Positions 55,300 through 64,000 of a stretch of DNA of 64,000 nt are shown piece after piece. The position numbers and the translations under genes are program-made. The stretch comes from Symbiodinium natans (Eukaryota > Sar > Dinophyceae > Suessiales > Symbiodiniaceae): contig CAJNDS010001046.1 of the NCBI GenBank assembly GCA_905221605.1, positions 215,001 through 279,000 of the forward strand, written 5' to 3'. Below the pieces are notes generated by a model that saw only the letters and a list, made by a program, of their open reading frames with translations, searched no databases and had not been told where the DNA came from. Each line of letters opens with the position of its first letter. The first letter of the stretch is position 1.

Positions 55300-56010
55300 A
55301 AAGGCTTGCCTTTATTCGGGCGCCGCTCGTGCCGCCGACCCGCCCTGAAAATCGCATGGTTTCTTATGGGGCTCCGGGGGGAGCCCCGGAGGGCTCGGAG
55401 CGGGGTCCCAAACGCGAATGCGTGGAAGTGCCGAAAACATCGTAAATACCATGCTTTTCTACGTTTTTGGAGGGACGCCAAACGCCCGAGAGGGCTCATG
55501 ATGCGTGACCCGGCTCGCATCATCGACCCTGTTTTTTTAACATTGGGCGAACATGCGAAAAAAGACCACATACCTCAAGTTTTGGGGGGGAACCGACGCC
55601 TCAACAGGCGCGAGCATCATGAGCATCAGCGACCCGCCTCCGGGGCCACAGGAGGGCCCGGGCGCCTCAACAAAGCCAGAAAACATCGAAAATACCGTGT
55701 TTTTCGCGTGTTTCGACACACACCTCCTTTTGGGGCACTGCCGCGCCTCCACGGTGAGCATCCTTGACTCCCACGGTTTCGGGGGGGTCAGCCGACGCTC
55801 ACGGTGCGCACCCACGGGTGAGCATCATGAGCCCTTCATTTCTCCAGGGCCCTCAGGTCCCGGCTCCGGGGCCTCGCTGATGCTCAAGAGGGCCTCGCTG
55901 ATGCTCATGATGCTCGCTTGTGGGGGGCGTCCGAGGGGCCGAAAACATGGTAAATACAGTGTTTTTTGCGTGTTGCGCGAAAAACTGTTCAAAAACTCAT
56001 CGTCATGGCT
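55300..56010. repeat. Degenerate ~250-bp repeat family
   Basis: GAAAACATCG(T/A)AAATACC(A/G)TG(C/T)TTTTC recurs at about 55,433, 55,679 and 55,942, each time with GAGCATCATGAGCATCAGC or GATGCTCATGATGCTC phrases nearby. Frames running through are not supported as genes. Confidence 0.75.
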
Positions 56011-56115
56011 GGGGGAACAGAAACAGGCGCCCAACCTCGGAGAAAAAAGTGTTTTTCTCGGGAAAACCTTGGTTTGGTGTGTCTCGCAACATTCGGCCCT
56101 CACCCCCAAGCCGCT

Positions 56116-56191
56116 GCGCGCGCGCGCGCTCGCGCACGCGCACGCTCGCGCACGTGCACGCGCACGCGCACGCGCGCACGTGCACGCGCGC
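56116..56191. repeat. Alternating purine-pyrimidine (CG/CA) tract
   Basis: About 75 bp of GCGCGCGCGC, GCACGCGCACG and CACGTGCACG, with CGC phase changes. Strict purine-pyrimidine alternation favours left-handed DNA. Confidence 0.9.
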
Positions 56192-56214
56192 AGAGGATTT
56201 TATATAGGGTTTCG

Positions 56215-56700
56215 GCTGTCGCTTCCTGTTCTTTCTTCTCTTCTGCTTCCTGTTCATTCTTGTTTCTTATTTTTCTTATTCTTTCTTTTCTTGCTTCTTT
56301 TCTTCTTATTTATCTTCATCGTTCTTTTCTTCTTTCTTTTCTTCTGCCTTTTCTTCTGTCTTTTCTTCTGTCTTTTCTTCTGTCTTTTCTTCTTTCTTTT
56401 CTTCCTCTCTATTTTCTTCATCTTTCATTTTTTCTTATTCTTTTTCTTCTGGCTTTTCTTCTAATTTATGTGTTTCTTCTTCTTTCTCTTCGCATTCTTC
56501 TTTTTATTCCTTTTCCCTTTCTTCTTGCTATTATTCTTTCTTATATTTTCTTATTCTTCTTTCTTTTCTGCTTCTTCTTCTGTTTATTCTTCTTTCTTTG
56601 CTTCTTCATCTATTTTTTCTTTCTTTTCTTCTTCCTCTTTTTCTTCTTCTTTTTGTCTTATTCTTATTTTTCTTCCTCTGTTTCTTCTTCTTCTTCTTTC
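56215..56700. repeat. 485-nt TTCTT-type pyrimidine tract
   Basis: Almost pure T/C on the plus strand (TTCTTCTTTCTTTTCTTCTG units). The Phe/Leu-rich frames through it are composition artefacts. Confidence 0.95.
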
Positions 56701-56827
56701 CCGAGGTTCAGCTTTCAGACGGCCAGGCCGGCCCGTGCCGCAAGGCCTTTAGATAATCCATCCAGTGAATCTCGCGCACTCTCGCGCCGCGAGATGACTT
56801 TCAAAACAATTTGAGAATCGTTCACAC

Positions 56828-58225
56828 CATGCCAAGACATGTTGCTGGGGGCTTCGGCTGTTCCGGTGAAGAGTCGGCGCTTTTACAATTCCCTCTCCAC
56901 TCCACAAAAAAGATGCAGATCGCAGAGGCCTCTCTCAACTCGAATGAACTGCCCTCTCTCTCCCTGAGCCGCGCCCATTTTTGACAACATGAATTCTCCT
57001 GTTTTGCATGGACTGTTGACTCCTTCACTCCTTCATTGCTTATCATTCCGGCATTCCCCAGGCCGAGCCCTTTCTTGGACCCGCTCTCAGAGCAGCTCAG
57101 AGATCAATTCTCAGGGTTTTAGGGGCCTATCAAAAAACTCGATATCGCCCAAGAAGAGAGGAGGTGCGGAGAGCTCTGCCTCTAAGGGGAGGAGGATGAT
57201 TTCGCGAGGGGATGGCACAACGGTGGGGGCATCTCCCGGAGCCCGGAAAGAGAGAAGGCCTCGCTCTCAGAGGCCGACATGAATTTAGATGAATTTAGAT
57301 GAAAATTTAGATGAATTTAGATGAATTTAGATACTTGTCATTCGAGCACCAATGCCTGCATGAGTTGACATGAGGTCCTCCACGCTCCAATCATTCGGCT
57401 GGGCAGGCGCGCTTCAGTGACAGGTGCGGGATCTTGGCGGAGGTGCAAAGGGCGCCTCGAAGGGCAAACGCAAATCTCCCGCTCTCCTTCTTTCGAAGGA
57501 AACTCTCATGTGCTCTCTGCTGTTTCATGCTGTCGGTTTCCGGGGGCGACGCGGCGCAGGGAGAGCATCGTGTCGTCGCTGTACACGAAGACCTCTCCAA
57601 AGTACCCCCAAAAATGCAAAGAAAAAGAGAGAGAGAGAGAGAGAGACAGAGACAGAGAGCGAGCAATCTCTCTTTCCACTCGAGTGAATGCGAGTCTTTG
57701 AGAGTCCCAGGAAGTGCGAGTGTTTTGCGCGCTGCTCTCTCTCTCTCTCTCTCTGAGCACGTGCAATCTGTCGCCTCGGCCACCACGGATCCTTCTTCAT
57801 CTTGGGCGATGATGTGCAGAAGCTCCCGCTCCCGCTCCTCTAAGCAAGACTCTGCTCAGGGTAGTTGCTCGCTCTCTCTCTCTCTCTCTCGCTCTCTGTC
57901 TCCCTGTCTCTCGTTACAAACTGCAGTTGCTTTCTCCTGTTTGTGTGCTTGACTTATGCAACTGACTCTTGGTCTTAGTCTCTTCGTCTTCTCGTTCACA
58001 GCAAACAAGCAAGCTGTCACACACTCAGCTCAGCTCAACTCAGAGAGTTAGCTCTCGCGCTCCTCCATCTCGCCGCGCTTGTTACAAGAGAAAAAGAAAT
58101 AGCTGCGATGTTTGGTCTAATGGAAAGAGAGAGAATTGGGAGCTGGGGGAGAGCTGGGGGATGTGTTTGCGTGTTCTCTGGACTCTGAGAGGTGCAGGAA
58201 TGAAACTCACCTCATAACACTCTGC
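56828..58225 (-). CDS. Probable 5' exons of the WD40 gene or of a neighbouring gene
   Basis: Five short exons on the minus strand. 58,225-58,211 is a 15-nt exon (AECYE) between TTGCAG|G and G|GTGAGT. 57,839-57,769 reads ERERELLHIIAQDEEGSVVA. 57,592-57,541 reads VFVYSDDTMLSLRRVAP. 57,181-57,127 reads AELSAPPLFLGDIEFFD. 56,894-56,828 reads GNCKSADSSPEQPKPPATCL. From 57,839 onward the phases agree at each junction, with donors GA, GA and GC, then GT after the last exon. N-terminal exons are still missing, and whether these belong with the WD40 core about 5 kb further on is inferred from strand, spacing and splice style. I recognise no domain in this part. Confidence 0.5.
57281..57331. repeat. 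ATGAATTTAG decamer repeat
   Basis: Five copies of ATGAATTTAG, one with two extra A. Lies in an intron-like region. Confidence 0.9.
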
Positions 58226-58399
58226 CTGCAAGAACGACACTTCTCACGCGGGAAGCGCGCTGCTCTTGGGCCCGACGGCAACGGCTCAGCACAAACGAAG
58301 AGCTGAGACAAGATATGCACTCAACTCGCTCAACCACACGATTCGTGATGCAAGAGATTCGACGTTAACGCTCTCACTTTCTATGAGGAGAGTGGAGGG

Positions 58400-59755
58400 C
58401 TCAAGCTGCGCACCTCCGTGTTTTCTCTCCCCGCTTTGCTGCTGAGAGCCACGGAGAGAGAGCCCCCCCAATGATCCTCCCTCCCCATTGTTTTTCTTTT
58501 TGTGCTCTTCTCTTTCATCCTTGTCTTGTCTTCGGCTGCGCGCTGCGGGAAAAAAACGATTGCTCGGCAATGTGAAGCATCCCCCTCGGCCACTCTCTCG
58601 AATGACGATGCAGAATCGTTGCAGAATCGTGTACGGTGTTGGGCAGTGTTGGGTTTATGTAAGCTCAGCAGCTGCTATCTTCTGAGAGTGGCTGAAAAGG
58701 ATCAAGCTTCTCGAACTTGGGCTCTGCAAGGCTCTCTGCGCGCCACACTTCAACACTTCAAGCAACTGCAGTTCCTGTGAGAGACACAGGACTCACAGGA
58801 ATGAGTTGCACAATTTGCTGCACAATGCTTGGCGCCAAGTTGCCGATATGCATGATTCATGCTCCATTGCAAGTGAACGCTGCAAGCGCCTGTTAAGAGT
58901 GCCCGTTGCGTTGCCCACTGTGTGCCAGGTGCCTTTGAGAGTGCTTCAAGAACTACAACGCACGATGGATTTTGGCATGGTACAGCTACTATGGCATGGG
59001 CTTTTGTTGGCGAACCCTGACCAAAACGGCCTGCAGTGCGAGAGCTTACAGCACTATGTCACTATGTTCTGCTCGTAATGTACTGAAGGAGGATTCTGAA
59101 AGCTGCCGCGTCTCGTTGCTTCGGTTGTTTGATTTTGGGTTTGTTGGTTGTCGTTTCGTGACGCGAAGAGCTAACATTTAGCCAAACACATTCCCGCCGC
59201 ATTCCAGCCTTTATGAAACGGGCGCGATGCCGGCCACAACTGTGATTAATAACCCTAATAACCCAACTTCACGGCACTCAAATCCTACTAACACTCTACT
59301 CGGCGGCACTCTAACGGCACCACAGGGCTTTCGCTCCGCCATCTGCTCCGCCGAGCTCCGAGCTCGTTCCGAGCTTCCGAGCTTCCCCGAACACAGCTCT
59401 CCAATACAACACAGAACATGTCCTTCTCAGCCTTTGAGACGTTTTGCACTTTGTCGCGGCAGCTTTTCTCAACCTCTTTTCACCAAGCTAGCTTTGCTTT
59501 TGAAATCTTTTGAAAAAGAGTGTTTTGTAAGAGTGTAGTCACTGTAGTGTGCGAGCTTAGTGTTCTCGGTGGGGCGGAGACGGCGGAGACACGTCTGCCC
59601 AGCCCAGACTTCACACCTCAGCCTCCGATGGGCAAAAAACGAAGCTGAAAAGAGCTGAATCGATGAGTGCCAACTATGCTCGACTGTGTCACAGGTCTTG
59701 CCCATCGGCGGCACAAGTCAAAAGAGAGCATCTAACCGAGAGGACTCAGAGAGTG
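58400..59755. other. No gene fixed; intergenic or unresolved first exons
   Basis: Unique GC-rich sequence between the dehydrogenase stop and the first exon candidates of the downstream gene. A candidate exon near 58,374-58,310 (minus; SVNVESLASRIVWLSELSAY) is plausible but unanchored. The plus-strand frame 58,806-59,078 has no recognised domain. Confidence 0.4.
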
Positions 59756-59762
59756 TCACTTG

Positions 59763-61472
59763 TCACTTGCAGATGCCCGCGCAGCAGGAGGCTTCCTTCT
59801 TGATTCTCAGGAAGGCGCAGAGCATGTCCTTGCTGGTGACTCCGAAGGCCTGGGGAGCCCTCGTTTCCTTGATGTCCTTCCCCTGCATCTTTCCGTCCTT
59901 CAAGAACTCCTTGGAGAGCTTGCCTTGGGCCCAAGTAAGCACCTTGTCGATGGTCGGCGTCTTCACGCTTAAGAGCTCAGCCACGCCACGGCTGAAACAC
60001 AAGCCAGTAGGAACATCCTCGCTAAGGTACCGGAACTGGAAGTCTGGGACGTAGCCGCCCCCAGATTCTTTCATTGGATGGCACAAGCCTTCGTAAGCAC
60101 TGTTGGTGCTCATGGCCTTCTGCAAAGTGGAGCCATCTGCGATGGAAGTCGAGTAACTTGCCATGTACCACTCCATGATCGTCTTCACCTCACTGGTATC
60201 GAAGTTGGGGTCTAAGCCTTTCAAACCCTTGCAGATCTGCGTAATGTCCGCCGAGATCCCGTCCAAAACGTCTGCTGTCTGATTGTCCACTCCGTGGTAG
60301 AAGAGAGGCTTCTGGGGCAAGGGCTTCCCATCCCAGTTGTGCCATTTCCCGTAGGTCACACCCGGGTGGATCACCTGCCCGGGATTTCCCAAGCTGATGC
60401 TCATCACGTTGGGACACTCCACGATCCTGGGCTCAACGCCCAGCAAGCCCTGGAGCTTCAGGATCACCTCCAGCTTCGACTTCCCCACCGGTGGCACCAC
60501 GGCCGCGCTGATGGACTCCTCCCCGTCTTACGAACCGATATTTATATCGATATTTCTCATTTGCGCGCATCTTCGTCTTCTGTGTACACTTTCAAAAGAC
60601 TTCTCAACTCTGGCCAGCGCTCACTCTCTCTGTCTCTCTCTCTCTCTCTCTTTCTCCTTGATCTCGTGCATTTCTTCTGGCGCGCGCTTGAAGCATTAGA
60701 CATTATAGAATCATTTGAGCCACTTCTTGTTTTTGTTGGAGTGTCCTTGGTTCCCAGGACGGTGGCCGTCTTGCCCCACTCGTTGAACCTGCACGCCCAT
60801 GGCAAGGTCTCAAAGGCCACCAGGCCCATTTGGTCCGCCTTCTCGCCCATGACCTCGTTTGAACGTGTCTGCAAAGGATGTGCTCCATGCGCTTTTTGGT
60901 CAAACGAAAAAGAATAGCTATTCAGAATCATTCTTCACAAACAAGAGCGAAGAGAGAAAGAGAGAGAGAGATAGAGAGGGAGGGAGGTAGAGAGACAGAG
61001 AGGGAGGGAGTGAGAGAGGGAGGGAGTGACGGAGAGAAGGAGAGGGAGGGGGGAGAGAGAGCGAGACTTGAGGGTCATATTTTTCGTGACATTGGAGCTA
61101 TTCCCTTGCCTTCTTGAAGAGGAAGTCGCAGCCGGAGCGTGCGGGCATTACGGCAAAGATGGTGCCCTTCTGCACGAAAGGCTCCAGGGCCTTGAAGTAC
61201 TGCTCGTGGAAGGAGGAGGGTACTGTGAAGAGCACGACGTCACAGTTCTTCACGGCAGAAGGGTCCTTGGTAATCAGGTCAGGCATGGAGGTCACGGCCT
61301 TGGTTGTGCCCTGGAAGTTGCAGGTCATGCCCTTCGCCTCTTTCACCGCCTTGTCCCACCGTTCTGCCTCATCCGCATAAAGCGAAATTGCAGTGACCTT
61401 GTAGCGGCATGCAAAGAGGCACGACACAACCTGTGCTGCGTTTCCACCGCCGCAAACCAGCACGGATGCCAT
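59763..61472 (-). CDS. Opine (octopine/nopaline-type) dehydrogenase, three exons, 413 aa
   Basis: Likely NAD(P)H-dependent enzyme joining an amino acid to pyruvate or another 2-oxo acid by reductive condensation, as octopine dehydrogenase does to regenerate NAD+ under low oxygen; the substrate cannot be read from sequence. Exons: 61,472-61,110 (121 codons), 60,868-60,746 (41) and 60,518-59,763 (251 plus stop). Splicing is in phase 0 at both joins. The N-terminus has the Rossmann motif VLVCGGGNAAQVV; exon 2 has the family stretch MGLVAFETLPWACRF and WGKTATVLGTK; exon 3 has the octopine-dehydrogenase domain with SLGNPGQVIHPGVTYGKWHN, whose His fits the catalytic position. Total length is near the family norm of about 400. 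The ATG at 61,472 is the first in frame after an upstream TAG. Introns are GC...AG (241 nt) and GA...AG (227 nt). Confidence 0.92.
60519..60745 (-). other. Intron 2 of the dehydrogenase, GA-AG
   Basis: Begins GACACT after codon AAG (…VLGTK) and ends GGGGAG before GAG TCC (ESISAAVV…). A GT or GC start that keeps the frame was not found. Contains a CT/GA microsatellite at about 60,624-60,657. Confidence 0.8.
60869..61109 (-). other. Intron 1 of the dehydrogenase, GC-AG
   Basis: Begins GCAAGG after codon AAG and ends TTTGCAG before ACACGT. Contains the GAGA-rich microsatellite at about 60,950-61,065. Reading through instead of splicing gives a stop three codons later. Confidence 0.88.
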
Positions 61473-61499
61473 GATCAGTGAAGTCCTGTGCAAGCACCC

Positions 61500-63580
61500 T
61501 CGCTGCTAGTTCCTCTTTCTACAAACTCTGAGACGTGGGTTTCGGTGAATACGAGCCCGCACGAGTCAAGCAAGGACAGTAAGCGTGGATGCCAATACGT
61601 GCCCAGACGGGGCAGTGCGAAGCTGGCTTTGCTCCTTTTTTTTTTGCGAGGTCTCTACGCATCTCGATTCGCAGCCATGGACGCCACAAAGGCCTGGAAA
61701 ATGGTTTGCTTTGCCATAGGGGCGGGGAGGGGGGGGATCTTGGCATGGAAGACTTGTGTGGGGGGTGTTCCTTTCGGTTCCTTTCTGTCTTCTCGAGCCG
61801 GCTAAAGGCTCGAAACTGAGAGCCCTCTGATGCGTCTCCCATTCTTCCGAGCCTCAAGCCGGACGCGCAACCAAATGTTTCAACCATGTCACCAAGGCTC
61901 CATTTGGCCATTTATATTCAAGCCTCAATGAAGGGTACTGGTTCGTACTTAATTTGATTACTCGAAATTTCATTTAGACTTGTTTCACATGATTCAACTA
62001 GTTCCTATCCGCCGACCATGCCGACCCCGCGGGCGTCCGCGCCGGTGAAGAAGTCTTTGTCTTTTCGTTCTCGCCACAGCCGCCATCATCGCCATCCCCC
62101 CCGCCGCCCGCACCAATCTCACCTCCAAACCGCAAAACCGCCCCCCCCCTTGCATCACCACCCACCGCAAATGTGCCAGGCGCCCCCCGGCCGGCGAGCG
62201 CAGTGTACGTGTGTGTAGGTACTCTATAGAAATCAAAAGTACCAGACGTGAAACTGCATGTGATTTGGTCGTGAGAGCAAAAATCTCAAACAGTATCTGC
62301 GCTCTCATGTGCATGTTCATCTTTCAAATATGTCTCTGAGAAAACTCCCGGCCCCCGGCACCCCCTCTCTGCTCTCTTTCTGCTGTCACGGAACAGAGTG
62401 CTCTGTTCAGTTCCGTCTTTGCGGCCTTCTCGAAGCGGCGGCACTCTGCACCCTCTTCGCCTCAGTCTTCTTTTGCGTTCCCCCGGCGTGGGGGGGGACT
62501 CTTCTCACAAAAAAAAGGGGTTGTGATCCGAGAGCCGACCACTCCGTTCCGTCCGTTCTGTCCGTTCTGAGGTCGGTGCCTGGTACCTCCAAGTGCAGAG
62601 AGCTTTCGTGTCAAGTCTCACAACAGAGAACTGCGCCCTCAAACTCAAAAACTCTCTCAAGCTTAACAGTCTTAACACCTCTCCCAGGTTCAAACAAGCT
62701 CTCTGTCTCCGCGCCCTTTTTCTCTTTTTAAGGGGCGCGCCTCCGTCTGGGTGGCCAGGGCTTGCAGTGCCCGGCCCAGCTCCCGGAGCGCCAGGGCGCC
62801 TCGGAGTTCAAAACTCAGAGCAAAAACCTCTCTCTCCTCCTCTCCTCCTCTCCTCCTCTCTCTCCTCCTCTCTCTCCTCCTCTCTCTCCTCCTTTTCTTC
62901 TGCTTCTTTGGGCCCCCGGCGACCGTCGGAGGCGCCGTCCACGCCGCCCGGGGCGCCGCAGTCACTGAGAGAACGAGTTAGGAGAAGAGAAGAGGGAATC
63001 ACATAATGAGGAGGGAAGACAAGAGGGCGGAGCAGGGGGCGGAGCGGGGGGGAGAGGCGAGAAGCCGAGTTCCCATATGCTCTGAGCTCGTTCTCCCAGA
63101 ATGCAGAGCATACGGCCCGAGTCGAACCCAACCCGACGCAAGCCCCTCAATCAAAAAAAGGGGGCATGTCGGCAGGTCTTGGCGTTTATCAATGTACGAA
63201 ATAAACGAATTGACCCCCCTCCCCCGTCCCCCCCCCGGTAAGAAGGAAACAAAGGTATAATGCGTTTTGGCCCTGGAACTTTAATATTCTAATGTTCAGT
63301 ATGTGGCTCCGGCTCTGGACTATAATATTGAATTCTGCAAGGCTGGACTTTGATATTAACATATTACAGGTACTTGAATATGAATGTCCTGGAGCTTCTG
63401 GCGAGGCCTGAGGCAGCAAGGACTTTAATATTCAAATATTCAAGTTGTGTAAATATTAAAGTCCCAGGCCGGACTTTAAGATTTAATTCCGCAAGGCTGG
63501 ACTTTACTATTAAAACAATAAAGTTATTCAAATATTCAAATGTTAAACACCATCCTAGGATTTTCGCTAGTTTGGTGGCC
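61500..63580. other. No gene seen upstream of the dehydrogenase
   Basis: Includes CTCCTC repeats at about 62,830-62,900 and GC-rich unique sequence. CTAGCAG at about 61,499-61,505 (minus), some 30 nt before the dehydrogenase ATG, is a possible trans-splice acceptor. Short frames carry no domain. Confidence 0.45.
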
Positions 63581-63589
63581 TTGAGGGAT

Positions 63590-64000
63590 CTCCAAATCGG
63601 GCTGTTAGCCTTTGGCAGGGAAAACGCCCATAAGAACGAACCAAAGGGATTTCACACAGTGCCGCGCCAAATCTGGCTGTTATCATTCGGAAGTGTGGTA
63701 AATACCGATGAAAACGGGACACAGGGATTTCACAAAGTGCCACGGAAAATCTGGCTAAATCAGGCTGTTACCCTTAAGTGTGGAAAATACCAGTAAAAAC
63801 AAACCAAAGGGATTTCATAAAGTGCCGCGGAAAATCTGGCCAAATCGGGCTGGTACCCTTCGGAAGTGTGGTAAATACCAATAAAGACGAACCGCGTTGT
63901 TTTTGGAAAGTGTGGAAAATACCAATAAAAACGAACGAATGGATTTCATAAAGTGCCGCGGAAAATCTGGACAAATCCGGCTGTTACCCTTCGAAAGTGT
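63590..64000. repeat. ~85-bp degenerate tandem repeat at the right edge
   Basis: Units contain GGCTGTTACCCTTCGGAAGTGTGG, TAAATACCAATAAAGACGAAC, and GATTTCATAAAGTGCCGCGG in order. Starts at about 63,594, 63,670, 63,759, 63,843 and 63,973, with one longer interval. The array continues past the window. AT-rich ATTCAAATATTCAA words precede it (63,280-63,550). Confidence 0.85.

Noticed and set aside
56215-56814. Hydrophobic Phe/Leu-rich frames resembling membrane protein
   Set aside because: Pure TTC/CTT composition; no codon structure.
60294-60917. Plus-strand 207-codon frame over the dehydrogenase
   Set aside because: Antisense shadow of exons 2 and 3 and the microsatellite in intron 2.
1-64000. 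tRNA, 5S rRNA and spliced-leader RNA genes
   Set aside because: GGTTCGA-type boxes (for example near 10,625 and 47,778) lack a surrounding cloverleaf, and no full spliced-leader sequence was seen.

Overview
The window looks like nuclear DNA of a dinoflagellate (Symbiodiniaceae-like or a related alga). The case rests on four things seen together: many interstitial TTTAGGG telomere-type tracts; gene fragments whose introns use GC and GA as well as GT at the 5' splice site, always with AG (usually AG|G) at the 3' site; Ty1/copia-type elements, one with CCCH-finger Gag; and very high microsatellite and satellite content with few genes. The species cannot be named from sequence alone.

Layout. 1-10.3 kb is gene-free repeat DNA: interstitial TTTAGGG/CCCTAAA in both orientations, a poly-G tract, a 69-bp fold-back repeat and a 21-bp satellite whose units alternate in orientation. 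11,105-18,807 is a complete Ty1/copia LTR retrotransposon on the minus strand, with identical 122-bp LTRs, a 5-bp target duplication, PBS, PPT, gag and a 1,627-residue pol. 19-25.7 kb holds two unassigned open frames (one with a Cys/His metal-binding-like C-terminus), long CA, 7-bp and 11-bp repeats, and a 53-bp satellite. 26.2-26.9 kb is a decayed gene resembling the region that follows reverse transcriptase in some protist/algal elements. 28.2-30.4 kb is an AT-rich island, and 30.7-32.8 kb is more satellite and a 620-bp tandem duplication.

37.8-47.9 kb is a graveyard of retroelements. The best preserved is a plus-strand copia-like polyprotein with two CCCH fingers, an aspartic protease and, unusually, a 2-oxoglutarate/Fe(II) oxygenase-like domain, followed by a broken integrase and a truncated reverse transcriptase. 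Next come an unassigned polyprotein-like stretch, a CCHC Gag fragment and a minus-strand RT fragment.

48.9-61.5 kb contains the only host-like genes, both on the minus strand, consistent with dinoflagellate unidirectional gene arrangement. A three-exon opine (octopine/nopaline) dehydrogenase of 413 residues lies at 59,763-61,472. A many-exon WD40-repeat gene lies downstream of it (core exons 51,811-49,170, probable earlier exons back to about 58.2 kb); its exons are 15-71 nt long and its introns are full of CT/GA microsatellites. A 364-bp inverted repeat sits in this region. The last 3 kb is repeats with no gene seen.
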